DNA of 64,000 nt, from contig CP137685.1 of assembly GCA_037976565.1 (NCBI GenBank), positions 26,724,327 to 26,788,326 of the forward strand. The letters run 5' to 3'. Positions within the stretch are counted from its first letter, which is position 1. Every line of letters begins with the position of its first letter. The position numbers and the translations under genes are program-made. Positions 46,704 to 59,484 of this stretch are shown in pieces. The DNA comes from Mesocentrotus franciscanus (taxonomy: Eukaryota; Echinodermata; Echinoidea; Camarodonta; Strongylocentrotidae). The notes beneath the pieces are model-generated. The model worked only from the letters and a program-made list of their open reading frames with translations, made no database searches and was not told where the DNA came from.

Positions 46704-48955
46704 GCTTGAAAAAGGGGGGGGGTAGATACAAAGGTTCCGTATATCAGTTTTGAATTTGATTTTGAGTAGGCCTACAACTGGCCATGGATTTCATTGAAAA
46801 TAAACTGTACCATTATTATTATTAAGTGGCTGATTTAGTATAGTAAATGGTGATTGTGAACTTTTACCATAACATTTGAGATCCACTGGATCTTGTTGAA
46901 AATCACCAAAAGTGAAAAGTTAGATGTAGGTATATCCATATCAGGACTGTTTTGTCAAATGGCATATCATTTTTGTTTATGTTTGCTTTCGTCCTCTTAC
47001 AAAGTGTTAAGAGGTATTTATTACCTTCTTGGCTGATATGTTTAAGAAAGCGGCAAAAACTTTAAAAGAGTGTCGCATTAAGAGCTGCGCAAGAAGTTGA
47101 TAAAGGGCTCATGTTACAGCACCCCGAGGCCATTATTGATAAAGATATATAATTGCAGTCGATCGTTCACTTTAGCGGTCAAACAACACGAACCTTGGTA
47201 AAAACCACTAAACGCACACATTCGGCTGCACTGGCAAAATTGAGACGATTGTAAAAACCAACAAGTGACACTGCGTTCTTGGGGCTTATAAAGGCGATTT
47301 GAAATAGTAATGGTGCTATCTTTTTGAGATTGAAATGCACAGGGAGATACTATACTTACAATTTCGCAAATTAATATAATGCTACATGAGTGCGCCGTCA
47401 ATGAATAGAATATAAAAAAAGAGTCTCAAAGCTGTTATCAGTAAGCCTTTTTTTCGTTGTACACGAGGCGTCTTGTAGATTGCGTCAATACCTACAATAC
47501 CTGCTGTAATCAAGCCGGTGAAAACAGTCTGCCTATATTTCCGTAATTAAACAGATGGTGAGCACTGTTAATTTTGTGATCATTTTTTTGTACCATGTCA
47601 TCCTCACATGGCGTGTGGATGACCGTTGCTGGCGTAGTCCTGCGTCAGATAAATGACGTCTCGTGCGTAAGTAGCGTGATTATGAATACATTTAAAGTTA
47701 TTGACGTAAAGTAGGACTCGCTATATATTCGATCACCCGTCGCTCATGCTTCATCTTTCACTTTCTCTTTCTCTCACTCTCTCTCTCTCTCTCTTTCTCT
47801 CTTCTCTTCTCTGCTAGAAAGGTCATCATTTGTTATTATTTCCGATATCTGTAAAAATTCTGTGTATACACCGTTAAAGACAACCTTTTTGTTTTGTAGC
47901 ATAACTTTTGTTATTCTCAATAGGTCTATAAAATACAAGCCATGCTTTTTTAATAGACTCCTCCACTATTTTGTTTACCACTGTGCCAATCTTAAATGAT
48001 TTATTGGAATAATTGTATTATTATTTGTCGTATCTTTTGTCTAATATTTTGTTTTTTAATTTGTATGTTTTGCACATTCATTTGATTATGTTATATTATG
48101 TGGAAAATAAAAAGAAACCTTCAAACCTTCAAACCCTCTCCTCCTCTCGCTCCTCTTCATCCTCTTCCTCCCAGTCATTATCTTCATTTCTCCACCCTTT
48201 AGTTCTTCTCTATTTTCCATCTTCCTCAACATTCTGCTTCTTCCCCTTCTTTTTGTCCTGTTGACACCCTCATACATTCACACATACATGTAATTTATAT
48301 ATTGCGAGTTTTTCTTTCTTTGATATCATGTGCTTTAAAAAATCCATAAACTAAAACAGCAAAAATAAAACAAGACGAAACAAAAATCCTGTATGCGAGT
48401 TCTATTATACAGCTTCATATTTCTAGATGTCTGCACAGAGCTGAGGTCGTTCTGAAAATTTCGTGTCGAAAATGTGAATAATTGAAAAGCGTATTTGACT
48501 AAGGTGTAGAGGAGCTCGTGCATTTTGTCTCGTTTTTTGTTGTTGTCTCTGTTACCTTCTCGCCGGGTTCATTGATAATATATTCGATTTCATCTAGCTG
48601 AATTGAGTTCCCGCGGTTAAATTGACCTAGAACGATCTGCAAATGGACAACGATGCCGATGATTAAACGTGTCATGTAAGCTGCAAATTTTGATGGTGTC
48701 AAAGTCGCGCCATGCTATATGCAATAGGTCAATCATTGTCACCTGGTTAGAAAATATAAAAACGGAGTGTGAAGTAGTCTTTGATGTGTACGTATTGGGT
48801 ATTTCTTTTAAATGGAATTTTAGAAACTCTGATTCATTAGTGTTGGATCCAGCATGTTCTAAGTGTTAATCTTCAATTTTTTAAAATAATTGGTCATTCC
48901 TCGGCTCTTTTAAATGGTGATTTAATATTTCACGTTTTAGAGTGTGAGCCGACCT
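45000..48955. other. Unassigned DNA with small simple repeats
   Basis: No gene recognised. (GA)n lies at 46672-46700, (CT)n at 47770-47812, and a TCC/CTT-rich patch at 48118-48250 after a possible LINE-like end (GTGGAAAATAAAAAGAAACC). The 95-residue minus-strand frame at 47114-47401 is cysteine-rich but shows no zinc-finger spacing. Confidence 0.35.
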
Positions 48956-48992
48956 CCAGTGATTAATGTCCGCTGCACTCGAGGCGTCAACT

Positions 48993-49316
48993 GGGACTTT
49001 TAGATTTGCACGACGAGAACATGGACTGCTACGTGGACGTTCTTTTAAGGCACTGTCAGTGCCCGGCAGTAGGGACTTTTAGATTTACACGACGAGACCG
49101 TGGACTGTCACGTGTGCCATTCTTTCAAGGCACTGGCCCGTGCCCGGCAGTGCCTTAAAAGGACGTCACATTACCTTAAAAGGATGTCACCGTGGCAGTC
49201 CACGTTCTCGTCGTGTAAAATCTAAAAGTCCCTATTGCCTTAAAAGGACGTCACATTGCCTTAAAATGATGTCCACGTAGCAGTCTACGTTCTCATCGTG
49301 CAAATCTAAAAGTCCC
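48993..49316. mobile_element. Nested foldback element (two inverted-repeat layers)
   Basis: GGGACTTTTAGATTT occurs in the plus sense at 48993 and 49072, and its reverse complement ends at 49232 and 49316. Each copy carries ACGACGAGA, then a TGGACTG(C/T) motif and finally a (C)TTTTAAGG-type end. The inner pair (49072-49232) and outer pair (48993-49316) therefore form two nested palindromes around an apex near 49150. TA follows AAAGTCCC in both right arms. GACGTCAC occurs twice in the right half. It has no coding capacity. It resembles a foldback or Tc1-like MITE that duplicated. Confidence 0.8.
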
Positions 49317-49329
49317 TATTTTGCTGACC

Positions 49330-50980
49330 GAGGACTACGTCAGCGAATGGTGTTACAGCGCTATTATGAGGGACATTGTGCAAAATGTGAACACAAGAGG
49401 AACAGTGCCGCCATTTTGTTGCATTACCCGTGCACGAAATAATAAGTAGACCGGATAAATGTATGTACTAACGTAAGCGAAATGAAGTCTCGTGGGCAAC
49501 GGGTATATTGAAGTTAAACAAGTATTAATAGTCTCAATAGCATTCTTTAAAAATTATAAATTAATTCTTATTCTGACTATTAAAATGAACACATTTTTAT
49601 TTCGACGACATAAATTTCATCAGCTACTTGTGACTAATTCTTAAGTAGACTTGCGTGTGATGGGAACAAATTAAATCCCTGTTCTCTATTTTTTGTTAAT
49701 GACACTGGTGCATGATTTTAAGAATGCAGTTGGGAATGGCCACTTCACATATAAAGTAAAATTATTATACACAATTCGAGTACCAACTTAGTTCCGCTTG
49801 ATTATCCAGTGATAGGCCGGATGTAGTCTGTTTCCCAGACTTCATATCTACATGATTGAGTTAGTAAATATGACCCCTATAGCAGTCTTTTTTTTTCCTC
49901 CTCTAAATGTTCTCAGTATCTCCATTATTCTTTATTCTAACTATAACTAATCAATTTTAGCTAGAGCCATATGACTCTACTTTTCCTGGAATACAGACTG
50001 CGACGGTGTAGGCGTAAAATGATTGAATTATACAGCACAACATGCATCTAAATTGATATATAATTTACATTCGTTATAACGTAGCTCTGTTGAAGTAAAT
50101 GATACAAGCGCCGAAACTCGATGCATGACTTTGCATATTTTCTGGTGTAGCACAATTTCAAGGTAAATTTGATTTAGCAAACGGGCCATGCAACAGAAAT
50201 TCATTCTTGGTGAGACATACAATTAATTATTTAAAGGAGCTACGCTCACTTTGGCTTAACTTTTGGAGGCTTTACAGAACACTCCGAAGTGGTGAGATTC
50301 GAAGAATATTAGTGAATTATGATAAAAATTATGTTTAAAATGACATTTTCCCCATTCTTTTTCACGGACGTTAGTGATTACGAATTGAATTGAAAGCAAT
50401 GAATCATTTGTCATTATAACATAACCCCCATCGGTTTAATAATAATAATAATAATAACAAAGGTTATGTCCTAACAGGGTTATGCATAACATAGCGGTGC
50501 ATAGGGAAAAATGTTCATCATGTGATTAAAAAAAGAACAGAAGAAAATAGTTTTTAATCAGGAAATTACAAAACCAATGTGTGTCAGAAATACCGAAATT
50601 AGCATGTCATTTTTCAATTTTTCAATTTTTCAAGTCCGTTAAAAGAATTAATTTGACATGATACATGGTTTTAGAGAACAATCTCAATTATAATTGCGGA
50701 ATATTATGGGAAATATGACGAGTGGATTAGACTGCCAACTCGTAACTGTAAATATTTTACCGATTGGGGCGTCAGTCGTTGCCATTTTCTAGAGCCATCT
50801 ATACACAGATTTCGCCCTACTTGGTTTCAACTAACTACACTATATTGTGTATGTTATCTTGTTTGTGCTTGCCTAACACAGCAGTAGTCACCATATTGTG
50901 CTCGACTTGAACCGGGTTGGCCAAACTCTCCTCATCTATGGCTCTGCCTTTTTCTTTCTCCACGAAATAACTATATTTGG
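49330..50980. other. Unassigned DNA
   Basis: An AAT run at 50438-50458 and three CAATTTTT units at 50612-50631. No gene recognised. Confidence 0.35.
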
Positions 50981-50981
50981 G

Positions 50982-51262
50982 GGTTTCGTAGTCTTGTGGA
51001 TAGGTAACCGAGTGACCGGACTATATGGTTTGCGGTTCGAGTCCCGCCTCGGTATTAATGTCCATTGGTAAGACATTAATCTACATTTGCCTCACTCTCC
51101 CCAGGTGAGGTAAGTGGGTACATGGCATGAATTAGATACTAAGGCGCCATAATGTCAGCCATGCTAACCCAAGGGTAATAATTGTGGAGCGCGAGGAGAG
51201 TCAAGTCTGACAGACATTAGCGCTATACAAGAACCCACTATTATTATTACTATTATTATTAT
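50982..51262 (+). mobile_element. tRNA-derived SINE, full length
   Basis: The head reads TTTCGTAGTCTTGTGGATAGG, and the B box GGTTCGAGTCC lies at 51034-51044. Then come CATTGGTAAGACATTAATCT and CTCTCCCCAGGTGAGGTAAG, a body with GTGGAGCGCGAGGAGAGTC, and an end AGCGCTATACAAGAACCCA followed by ATT units. The 3' half matches the fragment at 13.35 kb. It is the clearest plus-strand copy. The ATT tail changes into a long AGT array immediately after. Confidence 0.88.
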
Positions 51263-51313
<51 letters not shown>

Positions 51314-51332
51314 CAGTAGTAGTATTAGTAGT
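51263..51332. repeat. AGT trinucleotide array
   Basis: About 23 AGT units with one CAG interruption and an ATT slip, directly following the SINE tail. It probably grew from that tail. Confidence 0.95.
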
Positions 51333-51583
51333 AGTTTATTGTTCTGTAGCAGTATGACCCTATGATAGTCATGCTCCAGCGACAATTACCCCGCGGTTGT
51401 TTATTTATGTATTCACTTATTTATTTACATTTTTTGGAAGGGCAAGTCAAATTTCTGTCTACAACCCAACAATTTGCCTAGACTGCAAATCTTAAACTGG
51501 ACACAAAACTTATTTACAACCCAACTACTATACTAATACTTGTATTTTTATTTTATTTTTGTTAAATTGTGAGTAGTATCACT

Positions 51584-51585
51584 AC

Positions 51586-51632
<47 letters not shown>
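51584..51632. repeat. CAT trinucleotide array
   Basis: About 15-16 uninterrupted CAT units. Confidence 0.95.
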
Positions 51633-51633
<1 letters not shown>

Positions 51634-51639
51634 TTACCA

Positions 51640-52570
51640 CTGTTATCATTATTTATAAACGTAAAACTGAATAGAGATACCCTTTTCAGTTGTTACATTT
51701 CAATTGTGGGGCTAGGGAACTGTTACATACACTGAGATCTTTTAGTTGATAGCAAACCACGGAAAGGTTATTGAACAATGTGACGATCTCGGGATAGACA
51801 CACTTAATGAACTCTCCGGCATTCGGGGTCATCTTTTGGAAACAATTCCGACTGGACGGGCACTTAAGCTCACTTCAGTGACCATTATGGTCCCCATTTA
51901 AAAGCGGTCGCTCAAAGGACACTCGGTTTTTTTAAGTCCGCATATTGTCTGTGTCGAAATGGGTAGGGCAATTTGTTGTTTTACATAACTCACTTGCTGT
52001 TGTTGTTGTTGTTGTTGACTGTTGGGGTGCATTTCATTTAGAATGTCATGATTTCTAACCAGGCAAAACGACATTTTGGTTTAAACATCCACCTCTCTCC
52101 ACCTCTCTCCCTCTCCCTACCTTGTACCTTGTATAAATAATCCATATGGCAGCTTATCACACAGCTATAAAACTGGGATGTCCCTACAACGTGCCAGCAG
52201 AGTGACAGTGCATGAAATAATTCAAAACAGTGAATGATGTCTATTATTTACAATAATGTTTATTCTTTATCTGTTTATCCCCTCTCCCTCTCCCCATTTA
52301 TTTTTCCATTATGTTCTACTTGTTTGCCCGCCTGTTTCTACAATTACAGTATTTCGGTGATATTTAATGCCACTTGGTGTTTCTCTCTCTCTCTCTCTAT
52401 TTTACGTTGTTCGTGGTTGTTTTATATGACGATATGATATCCTCATACTATACTTTTTTTCCTGATCTCAAGAATCAAAGAGTAACATAAAACAAAATGC
52501 TGTAAGCAATTTAAGTCTGTGGACTGGCTAGACGATAGTTAACGCCTTATCATGCTATTGCGTCTTTACT
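51640..52570. other. Unassigned DNA
   Basis: GTT units at 51999-52017 and (CT)n at 52382-52399. No gene recognised. Confidence 0.35.
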
Positions 52571-52579
52571 GCTATCCTA

Positions 52580-52590
52580 GATATATATAT

Positions 52591-52653
<63 letters not shown>
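52580..52653. repeat. TA dinucleotide array
   Basis: Two (TA)n blocks separated by AAAT. Tyrosine/isoleucine frames on both strands come from it. Confidence 0.95.
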
Positions 52654-52656
<3 letters not shown>

Positions 52657-52968
52657 TTGACTAAAACTATCTGTATAATTATCATCGATTTCATAATACC
52701 TAATACAAAATTGTCTTTCCAATTTGCTTTTAGATACAGCACAGTACTCACCTAATCTCTGGATTATTTTGAATAGGGAGTGGGGTACTAAGGGATTTCG
52801 GGTAGAATTTGCGAACAAGTTTCATTGCTGAAAATTGTTTCCAGTACAGTGCTATAAAAACGAAATGATGTTTGAATTTGCACATACGTGAAAGGCAATT
52901 TTTTTAAGTTGACATTTCTTCCAAAGCAATTATTGATTTACTGACATTAGTTATGGATAGAGGGGTAT

Positions 52969-53172
52969 CCCACTCCCACACTCTCCCGCTCCCCACTCCC
53001 TAACTCCACCACGCACCCACCCCATACCCGCTCCCGGCTCCCTCACTGCACCACTCTCAAACTCCCACACTCACCCTCTCCCTCACTGCCCCCCTCCCGG
53101 TCCCCAAACCCTCACTCCCTCAGTCCACCACCCCCCACACCACCATGCCCCCCCTACCCTGTTCACCCATCC
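52969..53172. repeat. C-rich CACTCCC tract
   Basis: About 200 bp, very rich in C on the plus strand, with irregular CTCCCNCACTC-like units and almost no G. The complementary strand carries many runs of three or more G, so quadruplex formation is possible. Confidence 0.85.
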
Positions 53173-53174
53173 CA

Positions 53175-56160
53175 AAGATTTAGCGACGCATCCGCAAGAG
53201 AGCTACGAACCACCTTCTCACGTAAACAGTCATTTGAATATGCCGTAATAAAATTATTATATTACAATCGATTGAAATAGCTTTTTATGACGTCATTTCA
53301 GGGATTCTCGTTTCTTTATTACTCCGAATATAATAGGTCCATAAGCTCCTTATATAAAAATAAGAATGCTCTTTGGTGATTTTTATTTTACTTCTTTACA
53401 ATGCGATGTTATCTCATCGAGTATCATTTAAACTACATTAAATACAATACACTACATACCGTGTGGGCGGGATTGTCATCATGCGGAAAATGTCATACGG
53501 TAGATGAGCTAATTGATTGTCTTGTTCAACCAAGGTAGAAAGCGGGGCACAAAGCCCTCTTGTGGGGGTAATGTTCTTTCGAGAAATAATATGGTCATTA
53601 GCTCAGATCTGGAACAGATAATTAGCGAAGGATGTCGGCACAAGCTATTATCTTCTGAATCCCAGGCCTACCATCGAAGTCGGATGTAAAAAAATTAGAA
53701 AAGAGTCCCCCAAGAAGAAATTCGAATAAAAGAAATGAAGAAATAGGAGAAAGGGAGAAGAATAAATGAGAATGGGGAAACAAAGGTGAGTAAGAATAAG
53801 AATGATGATATAAAAACAGGAACTTAGCACTCGGTTTCATTTGTTATTTGCCGCTGCCTTCGGAAACCAAATAAAATAAGCGACAAGTGAGAAATATAAT
53901 CAGTGAATTGCAACAACTAATGGGTTATTTTATTCTCAATCAAAACGTATATACCTGTTGAATCACATCATTATAAGACCATTAGCCAGGATATTTCAGG
54001 ATTTGTAACAAAACATCAGGGAAGTAGGATTAGGAAGCGAGACTAAAGAAAAGAGACATTCAAAGACCGTGTCGGAAGTGAAAAATTAAATAGATGAATT
54101 ATATTTCAAATTAAAGCTTACAAGCCATATATTACAATAATACCAATTATATGCTACTTTAGTGCCTGTCAGACGAGTAACAGCTCTATGAAAAGTCGAA
54201 ATCTAAAGCTTTGAAAATCGGGAGTTGTCGACCTATAAACTAGCTATATCGAATTGATGACATCATCTTTATGTGGAGTACGCATATTCACAATGACTTT
54301 GCATTAATTAAGCACGGCTCATCGCCTCAGCTATATAGGCGAGCCGATCGGGTGCACATGTAATGTCGTCACTGTAACTGCGGAAAATTCGAACCCTGTT
54401 GACCTGTAATTTGGAGAGTTGCGGAAAATAAGGTTTTAATTCGCTTTTGTGCAAAACTGAAAGGGAAAATATTTTAGATTTCTTTATATTTGTATTCTAT
54501 GTTCATTTAGCTTTCCATCGATATAAAGTTGTATTTTCATCGGATAGGGTCTTTAAGATTAATTAGATTAATAATCAGAAAAGGATGATATGCACAGGAA
54601 GACATGAGGAAAGGAACAGGAAAAATATGAGCTGTGACGGCGAACAAGGATAAATAAACTCTCTCTATCCCTTTTTTTATTTACATATTCTTTCTTTCCC
54701 GAGCAACACTAGAAATAGAAGCCAATGTATCTTAGTTATTCAACGAAGGGCGGAAACTAAATTTCCGGAACCAGTTCCCCGCGGACTCCCTGTATTGACC
54801 CGGCTCTAGGAGAGAGCACGAACGAAACGGTTCAATTCTAGACTCTTGCAATATGTCGGAAGAAATGAATCTAGACAGGACCTAAAATGAGTATTTCATT
54901 TAATATAAGTGGAAGCGATATGCTGTGAGAACATGTGTTCTCTCGTGTCATTTAACTTGAGCAATATGTCCTATAGTGTACTAATAGTTACTGTAACTTC
55001 AAAACAATAAATTGTATTAAATCAAACTGAATACTCAAGTACTCAAATATTTGAAGTGATCTTCCGATGTTAGATATTTGATATTTTGATACTCCGAACT
55101 TTGGATAATTGAATCATAATTTGATTTTGCCTTCACGAATGCGTTTGTCTATTTTGGTCATTTTCGAATGAGTTACATCTATTCTGTCATATTTCTATCA
55201 TAACTAAGAATTTCTATCATAACCAAAGGGCCTGGTGGAACCGTCTATAACATGGAAAACGACCATCATTGAGGAAAAAAAAAATCGCCGGTTGTTGTCG
55301 CTCAATCCTAGGACTGACGCCAACCCCCCGCACCCCTCCCCCCTCCCCCGAAGTCCTTTATAGTGTCGGCCTGGGTTTCAGCCATGTAGGGATCATGGCT
55401 ATCTAACAATTGATTGACTTCCCTGAAATGTTTTGTTGGTTCGAAACCAAATTTATTTCCTATTTTGTAAATTCCAAGTGTATAAACAAAGGTGCGACAA
55501 TGATGGTGGATTTAAAATAGCACGTGATAATTAGAAACTCCACAGGAAGAACAGCGCCCCCTTGTGTGTAACTCGGTTTTCAGGAGGTTTCCTGCTTCGC
55601 AGAGTGTCTCAAAGTCAAACAACCTAGAAACCAAACAACCCATGTTTACTTATAATACTAAATCGTATAGCTAAGTGGCCCAGTAAAAATCTATATTCGG
55701 AACATATTGATGCAACCGTATCCTTAGCGGTAAAAATAAATCACGTTTAATCTTAGGTGTCTCGAATTCTGACAAAGGAATTAAGGGATAGTCTGCTGAC
55801 GAAACAAGTTTCTCTTTCTTGCGAGTTTCTGATTGCATTGAAAGCTACAAAATTGAATAAAATACATTAAACAAATTACGTATCTAGTAGGAGAATGTCT
55901 TCGCCATTCTAATGAATCAAATTACTCAAATGACAAACTGCCAGTCTCTCGCATTTGGCATATAGTAATCCCATATCTTTTCAGATTTGGGTTGTGTGGA
56001 GAGACTAGAAATATTGCGGCCAGTAATCTGTTTCCAAAGTCTTCAGCTTTTCTCGGGATTCCGTTGTCCATCAATTCAAATCCCTAAATATCCCACGTTT
56101 AAGAAAATGAATTTTTAGAGACTCGAGTTTCATTATCACATCGGCCTAATCCGACCTTAC
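53175..56160. other. Longest unassigned stretch
   Basis: About 3 kb with little simple sequence (purine-rich patch 53690-53800) and no repeat copy that I could match. No frame longer than about 72 residues is seen. Because it is low in repeats it would be a reasonable place for regulatory DNA or small exons, but I see no positive evidence. Confidence 0.4.
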
Positions 56161-56162
56161 TT

Positions 56163-56686
56163 TTAGAGGTACTATGTCCCATTTGCAGGCCAAAAAAAAT
56201 GAAAAGGTTAAATTCCAACGAAAGTCAATACTGAATTAGAACTTCCCTCAAAACGAAAGGGCTTGAAAATGGCTTTTAGTAGGAAAATACAACCATGAGT
56301 TGTCGAATTGACTTAAGTGATTGCAATCACCTAAGTAATAGTCTGATTTTCAGACCCTTTTTACCGAAGGGTCGTACGTTTTGTGTAGCACAAAGATTCA
56401 ATCAGTTTAATTTTGGCCATTACAAGTAGTGGGTTATTTATGTAGACAAATATTAATGCTCATGTACCTGTTACAACTCATTTTATGTATGTTATTACCA
56501 AAGAAATAAAGATGTCAGTCGGTCATTCAATAGTCTAGAAGGTAAACGGGTTTCCTTGCATAATTTGAAAACAAGGACACTGCTAATGATTAAATTTCAC
56601 AGATAGGACATACATGACATATTCTTCATTCCTGCAAAGTTCTACATAATTTGATGTTGGCTGCAAAAGGGACATAGTATCTTTAA
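56163..56686 (+). mobile_element. TTAA MITE family B, copy 2
   Basis: A 516-bp element (56167-56682) has the same orientation and ends as the 28.7-kb copy. The right flank is TTAA (56683-56686), and the left flank is TTAG, one mutation from TTAA. Small deletions relative to copy 1 (for example near 56221) disrupt the open frame seen there. Confidence 0.88.
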
Positions 56687-56879
56687 GCGCTCACTTATAA
56701 AACCCATACTGTCGTCGACGAGGTTCCATTTTGTTTTATTCGAACTTGGTAATCAGTCAAAAGAGATACTTCAAAAGTCAGTAGCACTGAAATTCACTTC
56801 CGACTTTTACGTATAAATGTGGCTTCTGAATTATGAAATGAATGAAAAGCGGGAAATGAAATAGACACAACTTTCTTTG

Positions 56880-57024
56880 GATGTCTGTCTCCCTCTCTGT
56901 CTCTCTCTCTTTCTCTCTGTCTTTCCCTTCCCTTTATCTATAAAATTATCTCTTTCTCTTGCTCCCTCTCTACCTCACCCTCTGTCTCTCCTATCTCTCT
57001 CACTCTCTTTCTCTCTGTCACTAT
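56880..57024. repeat. CT-rich microsatellite
   Basis: Imperfect CTCT and CTGT sequence just upstream of the LINE fragment. It gives the serine/leucine-rich start of the 137-residue frame. Confidence 0.8.
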
Positions 57025-57442
57025 ATCCTAAATATCTTCTTGACCTAGTCTCCCTTCGATCCTCTTCTTCTGCCAGATCCCTCCGTTCATCTTCCTCCAT
57101 GCAACTAATTCACGGCCCACGAACAAAAACACGTTATGGCGACCGTGCCTTTTCATCGATCGCCCCGCCCTCTGGAACAAACTCCCACCCCATATTCAAA
57201 ATGCCCCATCCATTGAATCATTCAAAACCCTTCTCAAAACCCACCTTTTTAATCAGTTATAGCATACTGGAGGCGCACACAAGTAGTTAATGTATTGAAT
57301 TGTATTGTATGTATTAGTAATTTTGTTGTTGTTGTTATTTTTTGTTGCTTTTAAGCAATTGAACATGTGGAATAATTATACTTAGTTAGACAGTACCACC
57401 TGTGCGCTTGGAAACGCCTGTATAAAGCGCCCTATAAATGTA

Positions 57443-57484
<42 letters not shown>
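57025..57484 (+). pseudogene. 5'-truncated LINE: end of reverse-transcriptase ORF plus 3' UTR and ATT tail
   Basis: The frame to about 57167 encodes a C-terminal stretch typical of CR1/L2-like non-LTR retrotransposon ORF2, with LIHGPRTKTRYGDRAFSSIAP. A single-base loss near 57167 shifts the frame. The continuation (LWNKLPPHIQNAPSIESFK and onward) lies in another frame and ends at TAG 57260-57262. Then come a ~180-bp untranslated region and an AAGCGCCCTATAAATG end followed by (ATT)n (57443-57482). The fragment has lost the catalytic domains and cannot move on its own. Its 3' end resembles those of the local SINEs. Confidence 0.8.
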
Positions 57485-57485
<1 letters not shown>

Positions 57486-57489
57486 CCCC

Positions 57490-58576
57490 CTATCCTCCTC
57501 TCTCTCCCTTTCTATCTCTTCTAGTCCTACCCTTTCCTATAAATAATAAGAAAATTAACAATATTCTCCAAGCACGATATTTTCTAAACCTTCAATATTT
57601 TCCCTATTTTAAACATTGACAAATATTCTAGTGTTCAGATGTTTCCACAAAGATATGAACTTTTGTTTGCAAATATTTAAATTAGTTAAACTAATCATAA
57701 TAACCTCCAATGAATTCAAGATTTAAATCAGTCTTTTTGTAGGGGTGAAAACACAAAATGTGTGAATATGCCCGAAATAACAACTATCTGGTTTGTAACC
57801 TTGTATCTCTTCATTCCTTTAATACGTGCACTCACGGTGTAGCCTTCAATGTATGTTAATGACTCTAATTTCACGCAACATTGGGTACCGAAAAGTCTTC
57901 TGACAGTGCGTGGCATTTGGAAGTGCTAACGTGCGTGGTGTTTTACATTTTGTGCCCTTTTTAGATACGGATTTTGTAGATTTGTTAATTTGTCACGCAC
58001 GTTGAAGTAATGTCAACACAGCTACTTGGTAACATTCACACAAATTAGGATGAAGTGCTCATCTATACATTTGAAATGTTATGCATGGATGATTTATTTC
58101 CAAAATCCTACAAGGTTATTTCCTGATTGGCGTTAAAGAAATAAGGCCCTTTTGCTACAATTTTACATAGGACGGTCTTCTTTTCGTTCCTACTGATTAC
58201 CATACAAAAACTAGGGAATACGTTCGCTATAATATGAATTTAATTAATGAGGAACATATCACCAAAATAAGTAATTTAGATTTTGAAGTCCCATATTTAT
58301 TTGTAAATGTTTGACATGTTTAGGATTACTAAACAATTATTGCATTGTACAGATTTCCCAAAGTTTACAGATATTGCCGAAATAGATATATATCTTTGTT
58401 TTAAAACTTAAAACAGATGCGTTATATGTTAAGATGGCATATGTTTATTAGAAGGCGGCTTCTTCTTGTTAAATAAAAAGTAGTTTAAAAAGGTATTCAG
58501 TCATTTTCTACACCCGAGTAAATCAAGACATTTTTTTTTTTACTTCATTGAAAAGTTGAATAAAATAAACAGACGC

Positions 58577-58615
<39 letters not shown>

Positions 58616-59480
58616 GTCTCCCCTCCCACTGTCTTTCTCTCTTCGTCTTGTGTGTATATCTATCTGTCTTCGACTCCCCATTTTGTTTTGTTTGTTGTTT
58701 TAGTTTTTCTTAAACTTTTGGCAGAGCAGTATTGACAATTATACCGAAAGACAACGATATCAAATAAATGCTATAGGCAAGGAAAAGTGCCAGACCAGAG
58801 TCAGCGATGCATTATCTCTCTTTCTTTCTAACCTTCTCATAGAGACTTACCAGCTATTTGTTTCATTACATCTTGAAAGCGTCCTTGTTCCATGTCATTA
58901 GTAAGCCAATACGTGTTTAGCCACTAGCTGTCCTGGATGTCTAGACGTCTTGATCATTGAATCAGGTAGCAGGGGATAATTAGTGTCACGGTTACATGTA
59001 ACATAACCCGTTTTTAGATGTTTTACATTTTTAAATCTAATACTAGTCATGACAGTTTTATGGTACATGGGTACTTGGAATATAATAAATGCATGGAATA
59101 TCAAACTACTTTTGTTTGCTTATATAGTTACTAGTAAATTAAGGGAAGGAGGATATGCTTACGATGCTGTGAGAACGGACAAGACACAGTTCACATCAAA
59201 TCTAAAAATGTAGTTACTTTATTAGGCTAATAGCTATGATTATAACTTACATAACTGAAAATCGATCACATTCGTACTTATGCTAATGAAAAATAATACA
59301 TTGATAATATAATTTTATTGCGAAATAAATCTGATTTTGATTGAACTGAAATGAATGAGGGGTGGTTTGAACGCTTGTATGGAGCTGGGAAATAAAAAGT
59401 CGTGGGTTCAAGTCCGAAATGAGTATATATAATAAATCGACTCCAATGACTAGTGGCACAAAAGGATTTAAATAAAAGGA
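57490..59480. other. Unassigned DNA
   Basis: (CT)n at 58583-58612. A LINE-tail-like AAATAAATCTGATTTTGATTG at 59322-59342. GTCGTGGGTTCAAGTCCGAAA at about 59400 resembles a B box but without the rest of a tRNA. No gene recognised. Confidence 0.4.
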
Positions 59481-59484
59481 CCTC

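Noticed and set aside
57728..57916. Small gene on the minus strand
   Set aside because: 62 residues with no motif, no splice or promoter support, and similar random frames occur throughout the window.
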